Source: Streptococcus moroccensis (GTDB lineage: Bacteria > Bacillota > Bacilli > Lactobacillales > Streptococcaceae). Taken from it: a stretch of DNA of 64,000 nucleotides. The position numbers were made by a program, and so were the translations under genes. Below are positions 15,733 through 23,684 of the stretch, one piece after another (the stretch's first letter is position 1; the number at the start of each line of letters is the position of its first letter). The notes below the pieces were generated by a model. That model did not search any database. It worked only from the letters and a program-made list of their open reading frames with translations, and was not told the origin of the DNA. Where the stretch lies: positions 62,001-126,000 of the forward strand of contig NZ_JAUSTM010000002.1 of assembly GCF_030812835.1 (NCBI RefSeq), in the 5' to 3' direction.

Positions 15733-17199
15733 TTGCTAAAACGTCAGCTAAAAGAAGTCTTATTATCTATATTACCTATTATAGGTTTGGTGGTCTTGCT
15801 CCATTTTACTATAACCCCGATACCAGCTTTGCTTTTTCAGCGGTTTTTGATTGGGTCTGTGTTTGTCATTCTTGGCTTAACCTTATTTTTACTGGGTGTT
15901 GAGATGGGGATTACCCCTCTGGGGTCTTATACCGGAGCTTGGTTAGCCAAATCAAACAAACTTTGGTTTGTGTTGCTAGTCGGCGCGGGCTTGGGTTTCA
16001 TTATTTCCATCGCTGAGCCTGGTCTGATGGTTCTCGCGAATCAAGTGAGCGGTGTGACGAATGGCGCCATATCATCTATCTTAATACTAGTGGTAGTGTC
16101 CGTTGGTCTTGCATTGATGTTGGCCCTGGGATTTTTAAGGATTTTTTATAACATCCCCTTATATAAGCTATTACTCGTTTTGTATGGTATGATTGGGTTA
16201 ATGGCTTTAGGAACATCAAAAGAATTTTTAGCTATTTCCTTTGATGCTTCGGGTTCTACTACAGGGATTCTAGCAGTTCCCTTTATTTTAGCCCTTTCGG
16301 TTGGTATCTCGAAATTAAAAAAGGACAGCAAGGCCTCTGAAAAAGATAGTTTTGGTCTTGTAGCCATTGCCTCGACGGGTGCGATTATGGCTGTCTTAGT
16401 CCTAGATTTGCTAACCCATACGCAAAGTTTTCATGCTGAATTGGAAACAACGACTGTCTCTCAGCAAGGAATATGGAGTCCCTTTGTCTCTTTGATAGGT
16501 CCGTTAGTGTTAGAGACTTTGGGCGTTATTTTACCCTTGTTTTTACTATTTTTGTTTTTACAGTGGAAGGTGTTGGCCTTGAAACCGAGGGCCTTTCGAA
16601 AAATGCTAACAGGCTTTGTTTTTTCCTATTTAGGTTTGTTCCTCTTTATGGTAGGGGTCAATGGTGGGTTCATGGCTGTTGGAAGCCATATTGGGCAAGA
16701 CCTGGTTATGATGGCCAATAAGCTTCCCATTATTCTAATCGGTTTTACTTTTGGAATGGTAACAATTCTTGCGGAACCAGCCGTTTACGTGCTTACTCAT
16801 CAAATTGAACAGGTTACAAGTGGTTATGTCAAACGTAAAGCGGTTCTTATCCCTCTAGCTTTAGGGGTAGGTCTAGCGGTTGGTCTATCCGTCTTACGTA
16901 TCGTGGTGCCAAGTATCCAATTATGGCACTACCTTCTTCCAGGCTATGTGTTATCTTTATTGCTCATGTTTGTCACTCCTAAATTATTTATTGGTATGGC
17001 TTTTGATGCTGGAGGTGTTGCCACTGGACCGATGACAGCAACTTTAATTCTTGCCTTTATTCAGGGTGCTGCTCATGTGTTTGAAGGCGCAGATTTATTG
17101 GTCGATGGCTTTGGGATGATTGCAATGGTTGCCTTAGCTCCGATTATTACCATCCAACTGTTGGGATTTGGTTATCATCTTAAGTCAAAACGTCATTAG
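15733..17199 (+). CDS. DUF1538 domain membrane protein, partner of PII-like proteins
   Basis: A 488-residue polytopic membrane protein with about 12 helices in two repeated halves. Each half carries a matching pair of motifs: LGVEMGITPLGSYTGAW and IAEPGLMVLANQV in the first, VGVNGGFMAVGSHIG and LAEPAVYVLTHQI in the second, and SFDASGSTTG versus AFDAGGVATGP later. The inverted or tandem repeat is typical of transporters. DUF1538 proteins are often encoded next to PII-like proteins, as here, suggesting a PII-gated transporter; the substrate is unknown. The TTG at 15733 follows AAGAGAGGTTCAT; an earlier TTG at 15706 lacks a site. Confidence 0.8.
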   Translation: MLKRQLKEVLLSILPIIGLVVLLHFTITPIPALLFQRFLIGSVFVILGLTLFLLGVEMGITPLGSYTGAWLAKSNKLWFVLLVGAGLGFIISIAEPGLMVLANQVSGVTNGAISSILILVVVSVGLALMLALGFLRIFYNIPLYKLLLVLYGMIGLMALGTSKEFLAISFDASGSTTGILAVPFILALSVGISKLKKDSKASEKDSFGLVAIASTGAIMAVLVLDLLTHTQSFHAELETTTVSQQGIWSPFVSLIGPLVLETLGVILPLFLLFLFLQWKVLALKPRAFRKMLTGFVFSYLGLFLFMVGVNGGFMAVGSHIGQDLVMMANKLPIILIGFTFGMVTILAEPAVYVLTHQIEQVTSGYVKRKAVLIPLALGVGLAVGLSVLRIVVPSIQLWHYLLPGYVLSLLLMFVTPKLFIGMAFDAGGVATGPMTATLILAFIQGAAHVFEGADLLVDGFGMIAMVALAPIITIQLLGFGYHLKSKRH

Positions 17200-17210
17200 A
17201 AAGAGGTTAT

Positions 17211-17894
17211 ATGATTACAACGCAAATTGTCAAGGAGCTGGAATTGCTGACCATTATCGTAAACTATGGGATGGGGTCCAAAATTCTTGAGCAGGTTAAA
17301 AAAATCGGACTTCCTGGAGGAACCATTCTCCCAGCAAATGGAACGGTTAAACATCCTTTTTTAAATTTTTTATCCCTTTACGATGAAGAAAAAGAAGTCG
17401 TTCTCATCGCCACTTCACGTGAAAAAAGAGCGTCTATCCAAACGCTTCTGAATCAAAAGTTTCGTTTTGACAAACCACACCATGGGTTACTGTTTTCTGT
17501 CCCGATTAAAGCGCTGTATGGAAGTCGGTTTTACGCTGTAACTGAGGAAGGATTAGAAGAAGAGAAGGAGAAGGCTATGTACCACTTAATTACTGCTATT
17601 GTAGAGCGCGGAAATGCTGAGGATGTTATTGAGGCAGCAGAAGCCGCTGGTTCACAGGGAGGGACCATTTTAAACGGTAGAGGCTCTGGGATCAATGAGA
17701 CCTCACGTTTATTCAATATGGATATCGAACCGGAAAAAGAGGTAGTCTGGATTATATCACAGGTGGGAGATAGCGAAGCAATCGTGACCTCCATTCGCCA
17801 ACGCTTACGCATGGATGAACCTGGGCAGGGGATTATTTTTACCCAAGTGCTGTCTAACGTCTATGGACTTTACCAAGAAAGTAAACGGTCGTGA
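17211..17894 (+). CDS. Tandem-domain PII-like regulator, copy 1
   Basis: The 227-residue protein has two PII-like ferredoxin folds. Domain 1 (about 10-105) has GGTILPANGTVKHPFLNFLSLYDEEKEVVL; domain 2 (about 122-222) has MYHLITAIVERGNAEDVIEAAEAAGSQGG, TILNGRGSG and DEPGQGIIF, which correspond to the B-loop and C-terminal parts of GlnB/GlnK. PII proteins sense nucleotides and small metabolites and bind transporters. The gene starts 11 bp after the DUF1538 stop with AAAGAGG, so the two are surely co-expressed. A homologous gene lies at 19644 beyond an insertion sequence. Confidence 0.8.
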   Translation: MITTQIVKELELLTIIVNYGMGSKILEQVKKIGLPGGTILPANGTVKHPFLNFLSLYDEEKEVVLIATSREKRASIQTLLNQKFRFDKPHHGLLFSVPIKALYGSRFYAVTEEGLEEEKEKAMYHLITAIVERGNAEDVIEAAEAAGSQGGTILNGRGSGINETSRLFNMDIEPEKEVVWIISQVGDSEAIVTSIRQRLRMDEPGQGIIFTQVLSNVYGLYQESKRS

Positions 17895-17965
17895 AGCTTA
17901 TGGACTACCACCTCATTGCCATGCGTTGCTTTTTCAGTATCTTATGAAATTCTCTTGAAAAGAGA

Positions 17966-17988
17966 TGTCAATCGAAAATGAAAATGTC
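17966..17988 (+). repeat. Left terminal inverted repeat of the IS
   Basis: This 23-bp end carries ATCGAAAATGAAAATGTC and matches the reverse complement of 19514-19536 with four differences. Confidence 0.75.
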
Positions 17989-18024
17989 CCGCCAAACGAG
18001 GACTTATTAGTGTCAAAAGCACTG

Positions 18025-19467
18025 TTATTTTGTTGAGATATAGTTTATACTAGTATGTGGTTGGGTAAGATTTTCTTTCTCAGCCCGATATTGGTCGTAA
18101 GATTTCCCAATCTTACGCAGATAGTTTTTGAAAGATGCCAGTTTCCACGGGTGTGATTGTGGAGGGATGTACTGGCGTCTTTCTTTTTTGAGTTCTTGAG
18201 GGCGTTCAAATTCTGCTGAGTGTTTGTCATGTTCTACGAGCTCCTTGGTTTGATATATTTTATCAGCGATGTTGAGGTAGATGTTTCCATCCAATGCTTG
18301 GATCACGAGGGCCTTTGTCCTGCGTAAAAAGTAGATGTCTTGTCCCTTTTCAACAGGCAGGAAAAATCGATTTTGGAAGCGAATATGGTGTCCAGCGTCA
18401 ACGGTTCTCTCCGTTACCCGAGCCAGAATCAAGTTTCTCTGAGCAGGCTTAGGTGGCTCCTCAAAGACCGATAGCTTGGCCTTGCCGCCAAAGGTCTTGT
18501 TAAACCGTTTCATCCAGGTCTTGAGGTAGCGGTTAGCCTCTTCCAGGGTCACAATGCCCAGTCTAGCCAAATCGACCGGCAGACGGGATTGGATGGTCTG
18601 ATTGAGTCGTTCCACGCGTCCCTTAGCCTGGGGAACGGAGGAGGTCTTGATGTCAATGCCAAGCTGATGGCAGGCATAGCCAAATTGGGTAAAGGTGTCT
18701 TCCTCCAGCTTCTTAGACTGTCTAGACTGATAGGTAAACACCGTCCGTTTGTCGGTCAGAAAGCGCGCAGGAATCCCCTCGTTTTCCAGAATCTGGTCGA
18801 GAACCTGGTAGTAGCCGTTTAGGGTTTCTTGGTGGTCAAAGTAAGCCCCCACGACATCCCCAGAGGCGTCATCAATAGCCACATGAAGATGGGTCTCCAA
18901 CTCTCCGAACCACTTGCAGGGGCTGGCGTCCATCTGAAGGAGTTCCCCGCGAAACTTTTTCCGAGGTCGACTAGGGTGGGCTTTCTCAGGCATTTCCAAA
19001 AAGTCCTCAGCCCTTGGTAGGAGAGCCAGGCCATCATTTTCTTTCTCCCTCATCTTAAGCCGTTTCTTCAGGCGTTTTTTGGTCTTTCTCTGTGTCTTAG
19101 GAGATAAAAAGCCAGCTTGGTAGAGCACTTTTCTCACAGTCGTATCGGAGTAAAGTAGGCTATCCTCTTCAGCCAAGAGTTCACAGAAAAGGACGACATT
19201 GGGTTTGAGGTCACCATAAGCGCTGTATTTCTCCAAAATGATGGCTTTGTTTTCTTCAGTTATGGCATGTCTCGGTTTTCTGTCCCTATTGCCATGCCTA
19301 AAGGCAACCTTACCCTTTTCCTTGTAAGCCAGTACTAAACGATTGATTTGTCTTCTGGACAGTCCTAGTTCCACACAGGCCCTATCTTTCGTTTTTCTCC
19401 CGTCACAAACAGCCTTAATGGTCTGATATTTTCTTATTTCTGTCATGGTTAAGTCTATTTTCCTCAT
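18025..19467 (-). CDS. Transposase of the IS1202 (ISNCY) type
   Basis: The 480-residue protein has an N-terminal helix-turn-helix (LTMTEIRKYQTIKAVCDGRKTKDRACVELGLSRRQINRL), a basic linker, and an integrase-like DDE core: LLQMDASPCKWFG, HVAIDDASGDVVGAYF and KGRVERLNQTIQ supply the acidic residues. A C-terminal Mu-type beta-barrel region follows. It is intact, so the element may be active. An in-frame ATG at 19446 is an alternative start. The sequence looks richer in G and C than its neighbours, which fits recent arrival. Confidence 0.88.
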   Translation of the reverse strand: MRKIDLTMTEIRKYQTIKAVCDGRKTKDRACVELGLSRRQINRLVLAYKEKGKVAFRHGNRDRKPRHAITEENKAIILEKYSAYGDLKPNVVLFCELLAEEDSLLYSDTTVRKVLYQAGFLSPKTQRKTKKRLKKRLKMREKENDGLALLPRAEDFLEMPEKAHPSRPRKKFRGELLQMDASPCKWFGELETHLHVAIDDASGDVVGAYFDHQETLNGYYQVLDQILENEGIPARFLTDKRTVFTYQSRQSKKLEEDTFTQFGYACHQLGIDIKTSSVPQAKGRVERLNQTIQSRLPVDLARLGIVTLEEANRYLKTWMKRFNKTFGGKAKLSVFEEPPKPAQRNLILARVTERTVDAGHHIRFQNRFFLPVEKGQDIYFLRRTKALVIQALDGNIYLNIADKIYQTKELVEHDKHSAEFERPQELKKERRQYIPPQSHPWKLASFKNYLRKIGKSYDQYRAEKENLTQPHTSINYISTK

Positions 19468-19513
19468 CTTTCTAGTGTAACAGATAGGACATTTTTACCT
19501 TCGACCTAACTAA

Positions 19514-19536
19514 GACATTATCACTTTCGAATGATA
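19514..19536 (-). repeat. Right terminal inverted repeat of the IS
   Basis: On the minus strand this end carries ATTCGAAAGTGATAATGTC, matching the left end. Confidence 0.75.
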
Positions 19537-19562
19537 AACAGAATCATGCAACTAAAGTTGGT

Positions 19563-19591
19563 TTGAAATCCCACTGGCCATTTGTTATACT
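19563..19591 (+). promoter_or_regulatory. Promoter of the second PII-like gene
   Basis: TTGAAA (19563-19568), 17-bp spacer, TATACT (19586-19591), 53 bp before the GTG start. The gene does not depend on transcription through the IS. Confidence 0.75.
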
Positions 19592-19643
19592 AGTAAGGGA
19601 TCAAACCTATTGGATTGAATTTGCTAAATAGGAGAATAAAGAC

Positions 19644-20321
19644 GTGAATACTGTAGAACATACGAACCAGCTTGAGCTGTTATACGCCATTGTCAACTCT
19701 GGACAGGGAAACCATATTTTAAAACTAGCTCAGGAAGCAGGAGTTCAGCAAGGGACAATCGTTTCAGCATTAGGAACTGTTAAGCATCCCTTTATGGATT
19801 TTTTGTCACTTTACGATGCTGAAAAAGACATTGTTTTAATGGTTAGTTGGCAAGAAAAAACGCAAGAAATAATGGATTATTTGGATCAGAAGGTGCATTT
19901 TGAAAAACCAAACCATGGCTTGTTATTTAGTATTAGAACTTGTCAGGTCATTGGAGTAGAAGGATTTCCAACGATCTTTATGGATTCAGACCAATCTAAA
20001 GGAGAAGAGAAGATGTACCATTTAATTACAACGATTGTGGAGCGAGGATTTGCGGATAATGTGATTGAAGCTGCAGAAGTAGCAGGATCACGCGGTGGAA
20101 CGATCATCAATGGTCGGGGTTCTGGTTCAAGCGAAATAACGAATCTTTTTAATATGACCATCGAGCCTGAGAAGGAAGTGGTTTGGATCGTGGCCTCTAA
20201 AGAAGACTCTGATAAAATCATTCAGTCCATACGTCACTACTTACGCATTGACGAGCCAGGTCGTGGCATTATATACGTCCAAACGATAGATGAGATCTAT
20301 GGTCTTTATAAGGGTGAATAA
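19644..20321 (+). CDS. Tandem-domain PII-like regulator, copy 2
   Basis: This 225-residue paralogue of the protein at 17211 keeps both PII-like domains: GTIVSALGTVKHPFMDFLSLYDAEKDIVL in the first, and MYHLITTIVERGFADNVIEAAEVAGSRGG, TIINGRGSG and DEPGRGIIYVQT in the second. The ends agree as well (YGLYKGE versus YGLYQES). The GTG start follows ATAGGAGAATAAAGAC. It has a strong promoter of its own between the IS and the gene. The two copies could form mixed trimers or read different signals for the DUF1538 membrane protein; the sequence cannot decide. Confidence 0.8.
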   Translation: MNTVEHTNQLELLYAIVNSGQGNHILKLAQEAGVQQGTIVSALGTVKHPFMDFLSLYDAEKDIVLMVSWQEKTQEIMDYLDQKVHFEKPNHGLLFSIRTCQVIGVEGFPTIFMDSDQSKGEEKMYHLITTIVERGFADNVIEAAEVAGSRGGTIINGRGSGSSEITNLFNMTIEPEKEVVWIVASKEDSDKIIQSIRHYLRIDEPGRGIIYVQTIDEIYGLYKGE

Positions 20322-20437
20322 GTATAAAAATAAAAACTATTTTCAATTTTTTTACTGAAAATAGTCCCTGAAACCTTAACTCAATCTGTACTTTTTCTTA
20401 ATTTATGATACAATAAAAGTAAGAGGAGTGAGATTGT

Positions 20438-20995
20438 ATGGTAAAGAGGGACTTGATAAAATATATCATCTTAGTGATTGCTATGGTTTTGGGCTTAATT
20501 GGCCTCAGGCTCTATGTTTTTGAGCCTTATACGGTGGCTAAACAAGATGCCAATAACTACATTCAACAAAATGATATGGTGGTGGCTTTTAAAACGGTCA
20601 AAACAGATTATAGCGATTTGGTTCTTTACCAGGTAGATGGAAACAAACATGTCGGACGTATTATTGCCAAGCCTGGTGATTCGGTAACTTACATGGATGA
20701 TGTTCTCTACCTTAACCATGAAATTAAGGATGAACCTTACATAGAAAATCTGAAAACAGCTTACCATAAACAATTTGTCAATGGTGCCTATTTCACCAAT
20801 GATTTTAGTATCGAAACACTCACTCAAACAGTTGATGGGGTCATTCCAAAGAGCGAATACCTTATCCTGAATGATGACCGTACAAACTCCAAAGACAGTC
20901 GAGAGTATGGCTTAATCAATAAATCCGATATTATTGGTGTCATCTCATTTAGACTGGCTCCATTCTCAGAGTTTGGCTTTGTTGATAGTATTTAA
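20438..20995 (+). CDS. Signal peptidase I-like protein lacking the catalytic dyad (SipA-like)
   Basis: The 185-residue protein has one N-terminal membrane helix (about 9-27) and the signal peptidase I fold: RIIAKPGDSV, DDVLYLN, PKSEYLILNDDRTNSKDSREYG and FRLAPFSEFG are all clear. Aligned with true SPase I, the catalytic Ser of HSMDPT is Asp37 (KQDANNY) and the Lys of VKRVIG is Gly73 (HVGRIIA). The same Asp/Gly pair is known in S. pyogenes SipA, a pilus assembly factor that cannot cleave. No pilus genes are visible here. It is likely a chaperone-like or scaffolding protein rather than a peptidase. Confidence 0.85.
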   Translation: MVKRDLIKYIILVIAMVLGLIGLRLYVFEPYTVAKQDANNYIQQNDMVVAFKTVKTDYSDLVLYQVDGNKHVGRIIAKPGDSVTYMDDVLYLNHEIKDEPYIENLKTAYHKQFVNGAYFTNDFSIETLTQTVDGVIPKSEYLILNDDRTNSKDSREYGLINKSDIIGVISFRLAPFSEFGFVDSI

Positions 20996-21007
20996 AACAC
21001 GAAGAAG

Positions 21008-21320
21008 AGGAAGGACAATCGTCCTTCCTCTCAGACTGAAGACAAAGTCATTTTTGAAACTTTCCTTAGGTGATAACGGACGGTAGCGACTTCCTTCGGA
21101 ATTCCAAACCTAAGTTTTGAGCCTAAGGTCTCAAAACTGCCGAGAGCCTGAAACTATGCGTTTCAGGCTCTTTTTATCACAGCGGATAGTTTCTGTTTTT
21201 GCTCGACACGCTCGCTAAAAATCCATTAATTTTAAATCATTAATCAACCTTTTGAGTATCATTACTAAAGAAAACATGGTTTGTCCCCGCTCACAGAGGA
21301 AGGACAATCGTCCTTCCTCT
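21008..21320. repeat. BOX-like modular dispersed repeat, copy 1, with flanking duplication
   Basis: The element (21032-21296, about 265 bp) lies between the convergent sip-like and pulA genes. It is flanked by identical 24-bp copies (21008-21031 and 21297-21320), each a self-complementary GAGGAAGGAC/GTCCTTCCTC hairpin. Inside are an inverted pair CTTAGGT/ACCTAAG, a TTTTGAG/CTCAAAA hairpin and a strong AGAGCCTGAAAC/GTTTCAGGCTCT terminator-like hairpin (about 21142-21175). The second copy at 43561 is near-identical apart from one extra module. No ORF is present. Confidence 0.8.
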
Positions 21321-21389
21321 TTTGGCTGTTAGGATAACTCTGTTTCAGGTAAAAGAGGTTTGGCACAGTGCTTTTTATCCTGAAAGGGG

Positions 21390-23480
21390 TTATTTTTTTA
21401 GGATAATTAACGACAACCCTTTAATTTCAACTGTATTCGGTGAGATCTCTAATGGAGTATCGAGGCTTATATCCATATTGTGAAGGTAGAGGTCATACCC
21501 TTTAGGAACGTCAAAGGAATAATCGTCTTGCCCAAAGTTGAAGATAATCAGCAAATCATCAGTATCGTTTTGCAGACTATATTTGAGGGCCGTTGGTGTT
21601 AACCAGAAGAAGTCCAGACTGTTTTCCATTTCTTGGTCGGTCTCCAAACTCAGAATAGGGTGGGCTTTTCGAAAGGCTATTAGTTTACCGATAAAGCTGA
21701 CATGATCCCTATAAGTAATGGTCCGTTTCCAATCAAAACGGTTAATACGGTCAGGCTGATTATAAGTATTGTCGATACGACCCTTGGTGCGAAAAGCTTC
21801 TTGACCTGAGTGGAGGAATGCAACGCCTTGAGATAGAAGAATAATCTGTTGGGCAAAGCTTGCGCGATGCCGTTTTTCATCATGGCTTAAACTTGGATTG
21901 TGAATGGTTAGGTAGTCAAAATAAGTTGCATTGTCATGACACTCTACGTAATTTAGAGATTGACTCGGCTGATAATAACGACCTGAGAGTTCAACCATCC
22001 CGATGCTAGCGGTCAATACTTCTTCAATGACTTGGTTTTTTTGTCCTCCGTAAATGACATCCGGGCGGCAAATCAATTCCTTGATTTCTTCTCTGAAGCG
22101 ATCGTTGAAAAAGCCGATTCCAGGCGTTTGGTAGCTGTTGAATTGATGAGCTAGTTGAGAGGCATCAAGGCCAGACATCATTTGCCAGCCTTCCCCGTAT
22201 AGGTATATGTTCGGATAGATAGCCCGAGCTTGTTCCTCGATTGCCAACATGGTGTCAATATCGAGAACTCCCATAAGGTCAAAGCGGAAGCCGTCCATAC
22301 CATAATAGTTCATCCAGATAAGAATAGAATCTATGATAAACTTGCGAACCATGAGGCGCTCAGTCCCCATATCGTTACCGCATCCCGTGCTATTGAAGCG
22401 TCGATTGTTGGCATCATATCTTGAACAATAGCCTGGAACGATTTTTTCAAGAACAAATTGATCTACATCATAAACGTGATTATAAACGACATCCATGATG
22501 ACACCAATCCCGTTATCATGATAGGTCTCAATCGCTTTTTGAAGCTCGATGATGCGCGCATAAGGATCATTAGGATCTGAAGCATAGCCCCCTTCAGGGA
22601 CATTGTAAAGCATGGGATCATAGCCCCAATTGTAGACCAGATCGATATTGTTTTCATCAATGCTTCCAAAATCATATATGGGCATAAGCTGAACATGTGT
22701 GACGCCAAGATTTTTGACATAATCTAAGCCCAGACGATGTCCTCCAACCTGAGGTGACTCTGTCAAGCCAAGGTATTGCTTGCGATGTTTAAAAGGAATG
22801 GTGTTTTGCGATGAAAAGTCTCTCACACTGAGTTCGTAAATAATCGATTGGTTAATCGGAATAGGATTGGTGTAGCTTGAGCGCAGTTTGATCTTTTCAG
22901 GATTGATAACATAGCTGTGCCCGCTATTAGCCTGAGCAGATAGGGCATAGGGGTCTTGTGTCTCCCGCCACTTTCCATTAACTAAATGGAGATAGTAGTA
23001 GGCTTTTCCATCAAGATCGCCCTCAACGTCAGCCTTCCAAACTCCTTTAGCCTGTCGGCGCATTTGCCTTGGTGTTTCTTCAACAACGACAAAAACTTTT
23101 TCAGAAATTGGTGCCCAGAGTTTAAATTGTGTTTTTTCAGGGGAATAACGAGATCCTAGATCGTCACCATCATAATAGAAGTAATTATCAAAGACAGACG
23201 TCCGAACAATCGCTCCCCATTCTAACTGAGTGACATTTCGGTCGTTATCATAAACCATGTATTGCTCATCGAAATCAAGCGCTTGCACAGTTTGTAATTC
23301 GAAAATATAGTAGTTTCCATCTTGAAAATAGTTGATAATTGGAAGCCGTAATTCTTGAGCTAATAGGTCATTTTTTAAAGCTAAATTAAATTTTAAGCGG
23401 TGGTCAAAAAACTCTTCTTTAATAGTTATTCTAATCGTTTGTTTATCTTGAAGGTGAGCCCGAAAGCTACGATAGGCCAT
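21390..23480 (-). CDS. pulA: Type I pullulanase (debranching enzyme), intracellular
   Basis: PulA hydrolyses alpha-1,6 branch points in glycogen and maltodextrins. The 696-residue protein has an N-terminal carbohydrate-binding/early-set region (about 1-190), the type I signature YNWGYDP, and GH13 motifs DVVYNHVYD, DGFRFDLMGVLD (nucleophile Asp), YGEGW (acid Glu) and VECHDN (transition-state Asp). No signal peptide is seen, so it acts in the cytoplasm, probably with MalP and MalQ. The ATG follows AAGGAGAATAG. It is divergent from malQ-malP across 204 bp that holds both promoters. Confidence 0.95.
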   Translation of the reverse strand: MAYRSFRAHLQDKQTIRITIKEEFFDHRLKFNLALKNDLLAQELRLPIINYFQDGNYYIFELQTVQALDFDEQYMVYDNDRNVTQLEWGAIVRTSVFDNYFYYDGDDLGSRYSPEKTQFKLWAPISEKVFVVVEETPRQMRRQAKGVWKADVEGDLDGKAYYYLHLVNGKWRETQDPYALSAQANSGHSYVINPEKIKLRSSYTNPIPINQSIIYELSVRDFSSQNTIPFKHRKQYLGLTESPQVGGHRLGLDYVKNLGVTHVQLMPIYDFGSIDENNIDLVYNWGYDPMLYNVPEGGYASDPNDPYARIIELQKAIETYHDNGIGVIMDVVYNHVYDVDQFVLEKIVPGYCSRYDANNRRFNSTGCGNDMGTERLMVRKFIIDSILIWMNYYGMDGFRFDLMGVLDIDTMLAIEEQARAIYPNIYLYGEGWQMMSGLDASQLAHQFNSYQTPGIGFFNDRFREEIKELICRPDVIYGGQKNQVIEEVLTASIGMVELSGRYYQPSQSLNYVECHDNATYFDYLTIHNPSLSHDEKRHRASFAQQIILLSQGVAFLHSGQEAFRTKGRIDNTYNQPDRINRFDWKRTITYRDHVSFIGKLIAFRKAHPILSLETDQEMENSLDFFWLTPTALKYSLQNDTDDLLIIFNFGQDDYSFDVPKGYDLYLHNMDISLDTPLEISPNTVEIKGLSLIILKK

Positions 23481-23516
23481 AAATCTATTCTCCTTGCCAT
23501 AGAAGTACTATGAAAC

Positions 23517-23545
23517 ATTGTACTTTAAAAAAAAAAATTAGTCAA
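23517..23545 (-). promoter_or_regulatory. Promoter of pulA
   Basis: On the minus strand TTGACT (23540-23545), 17-bp spacer, TACAAT (23517-23522). Its -35 lies only four bases from the malQ -35. Confidence 0.75.
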
Positions 23546-23549
23546 CGAC

Positions 23550-23578
23550 TTGTAATCTCTTTTTGGGTATAGTATAAT
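23550..23578 (+). promoter_or_regulatory. Promoter of malQ-malP
   Basis: TTGTAA (23550-23555), 17-bp spacer, TATAAT (23573-23578), with the operator-like palindrome just downstream. Confidence 0.75.
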
Positions 23579-23589
23579 GGTAGTAGTTA

Positions 23590-23605
23590 ACGCAAGCGAT
23601 TGCAT
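23590..23605. promoter_or_regulatory. LacI-family operator (MalR or CcpA cre) at the malQ promoter
   Basis: ACGCAAGCGATTGCAT differs from the cre consensus WTGNAANCGNWNNCAW at one position and has the central CG and symmetric TGCA/GCAA arms of LacI-family operators. It covers the likely malQ transcription start, so it should repress. Confidence 0.65.
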
Positions 23606-23684
23606 ATATTATTCTTAAAATCTTAAACTATAGTGTTAGAGATTAGAAATTAGAAAATAGAAGAGAAGGGATACATACTGTTAT

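Larger units (their letters stand above)
17966..19536. mobile_element. IS1202-type (ISNCY) insertion sequence, about 1.57 kb
   Basis: The element is bounded by imperfect inverted repeats at 17966-17988 and 19514-19536, which agree at 19 of 23 positions (core TCGAAARTGAWAATGTC). It holds one transposase gene on the minus strand. IS1202-type elements usually leave long target duplications of about 25 bp; none is seen in the flanks. It sits between two paralogous PII-like genes and seems to have split what was one operon. Confidence 0.8.

Noticed and set aside
17940-19562. Target-site duplication of the IS1202-type element
   Set aside because: The 25-bp flanks on the two sides show no match.
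20335-20366. Terminator after the second PII gene
   Set aside because: ACTATTTTCA/TGAAAATAGT can pair, but the T tract is in the loop and nothing T-rich follows the stem.
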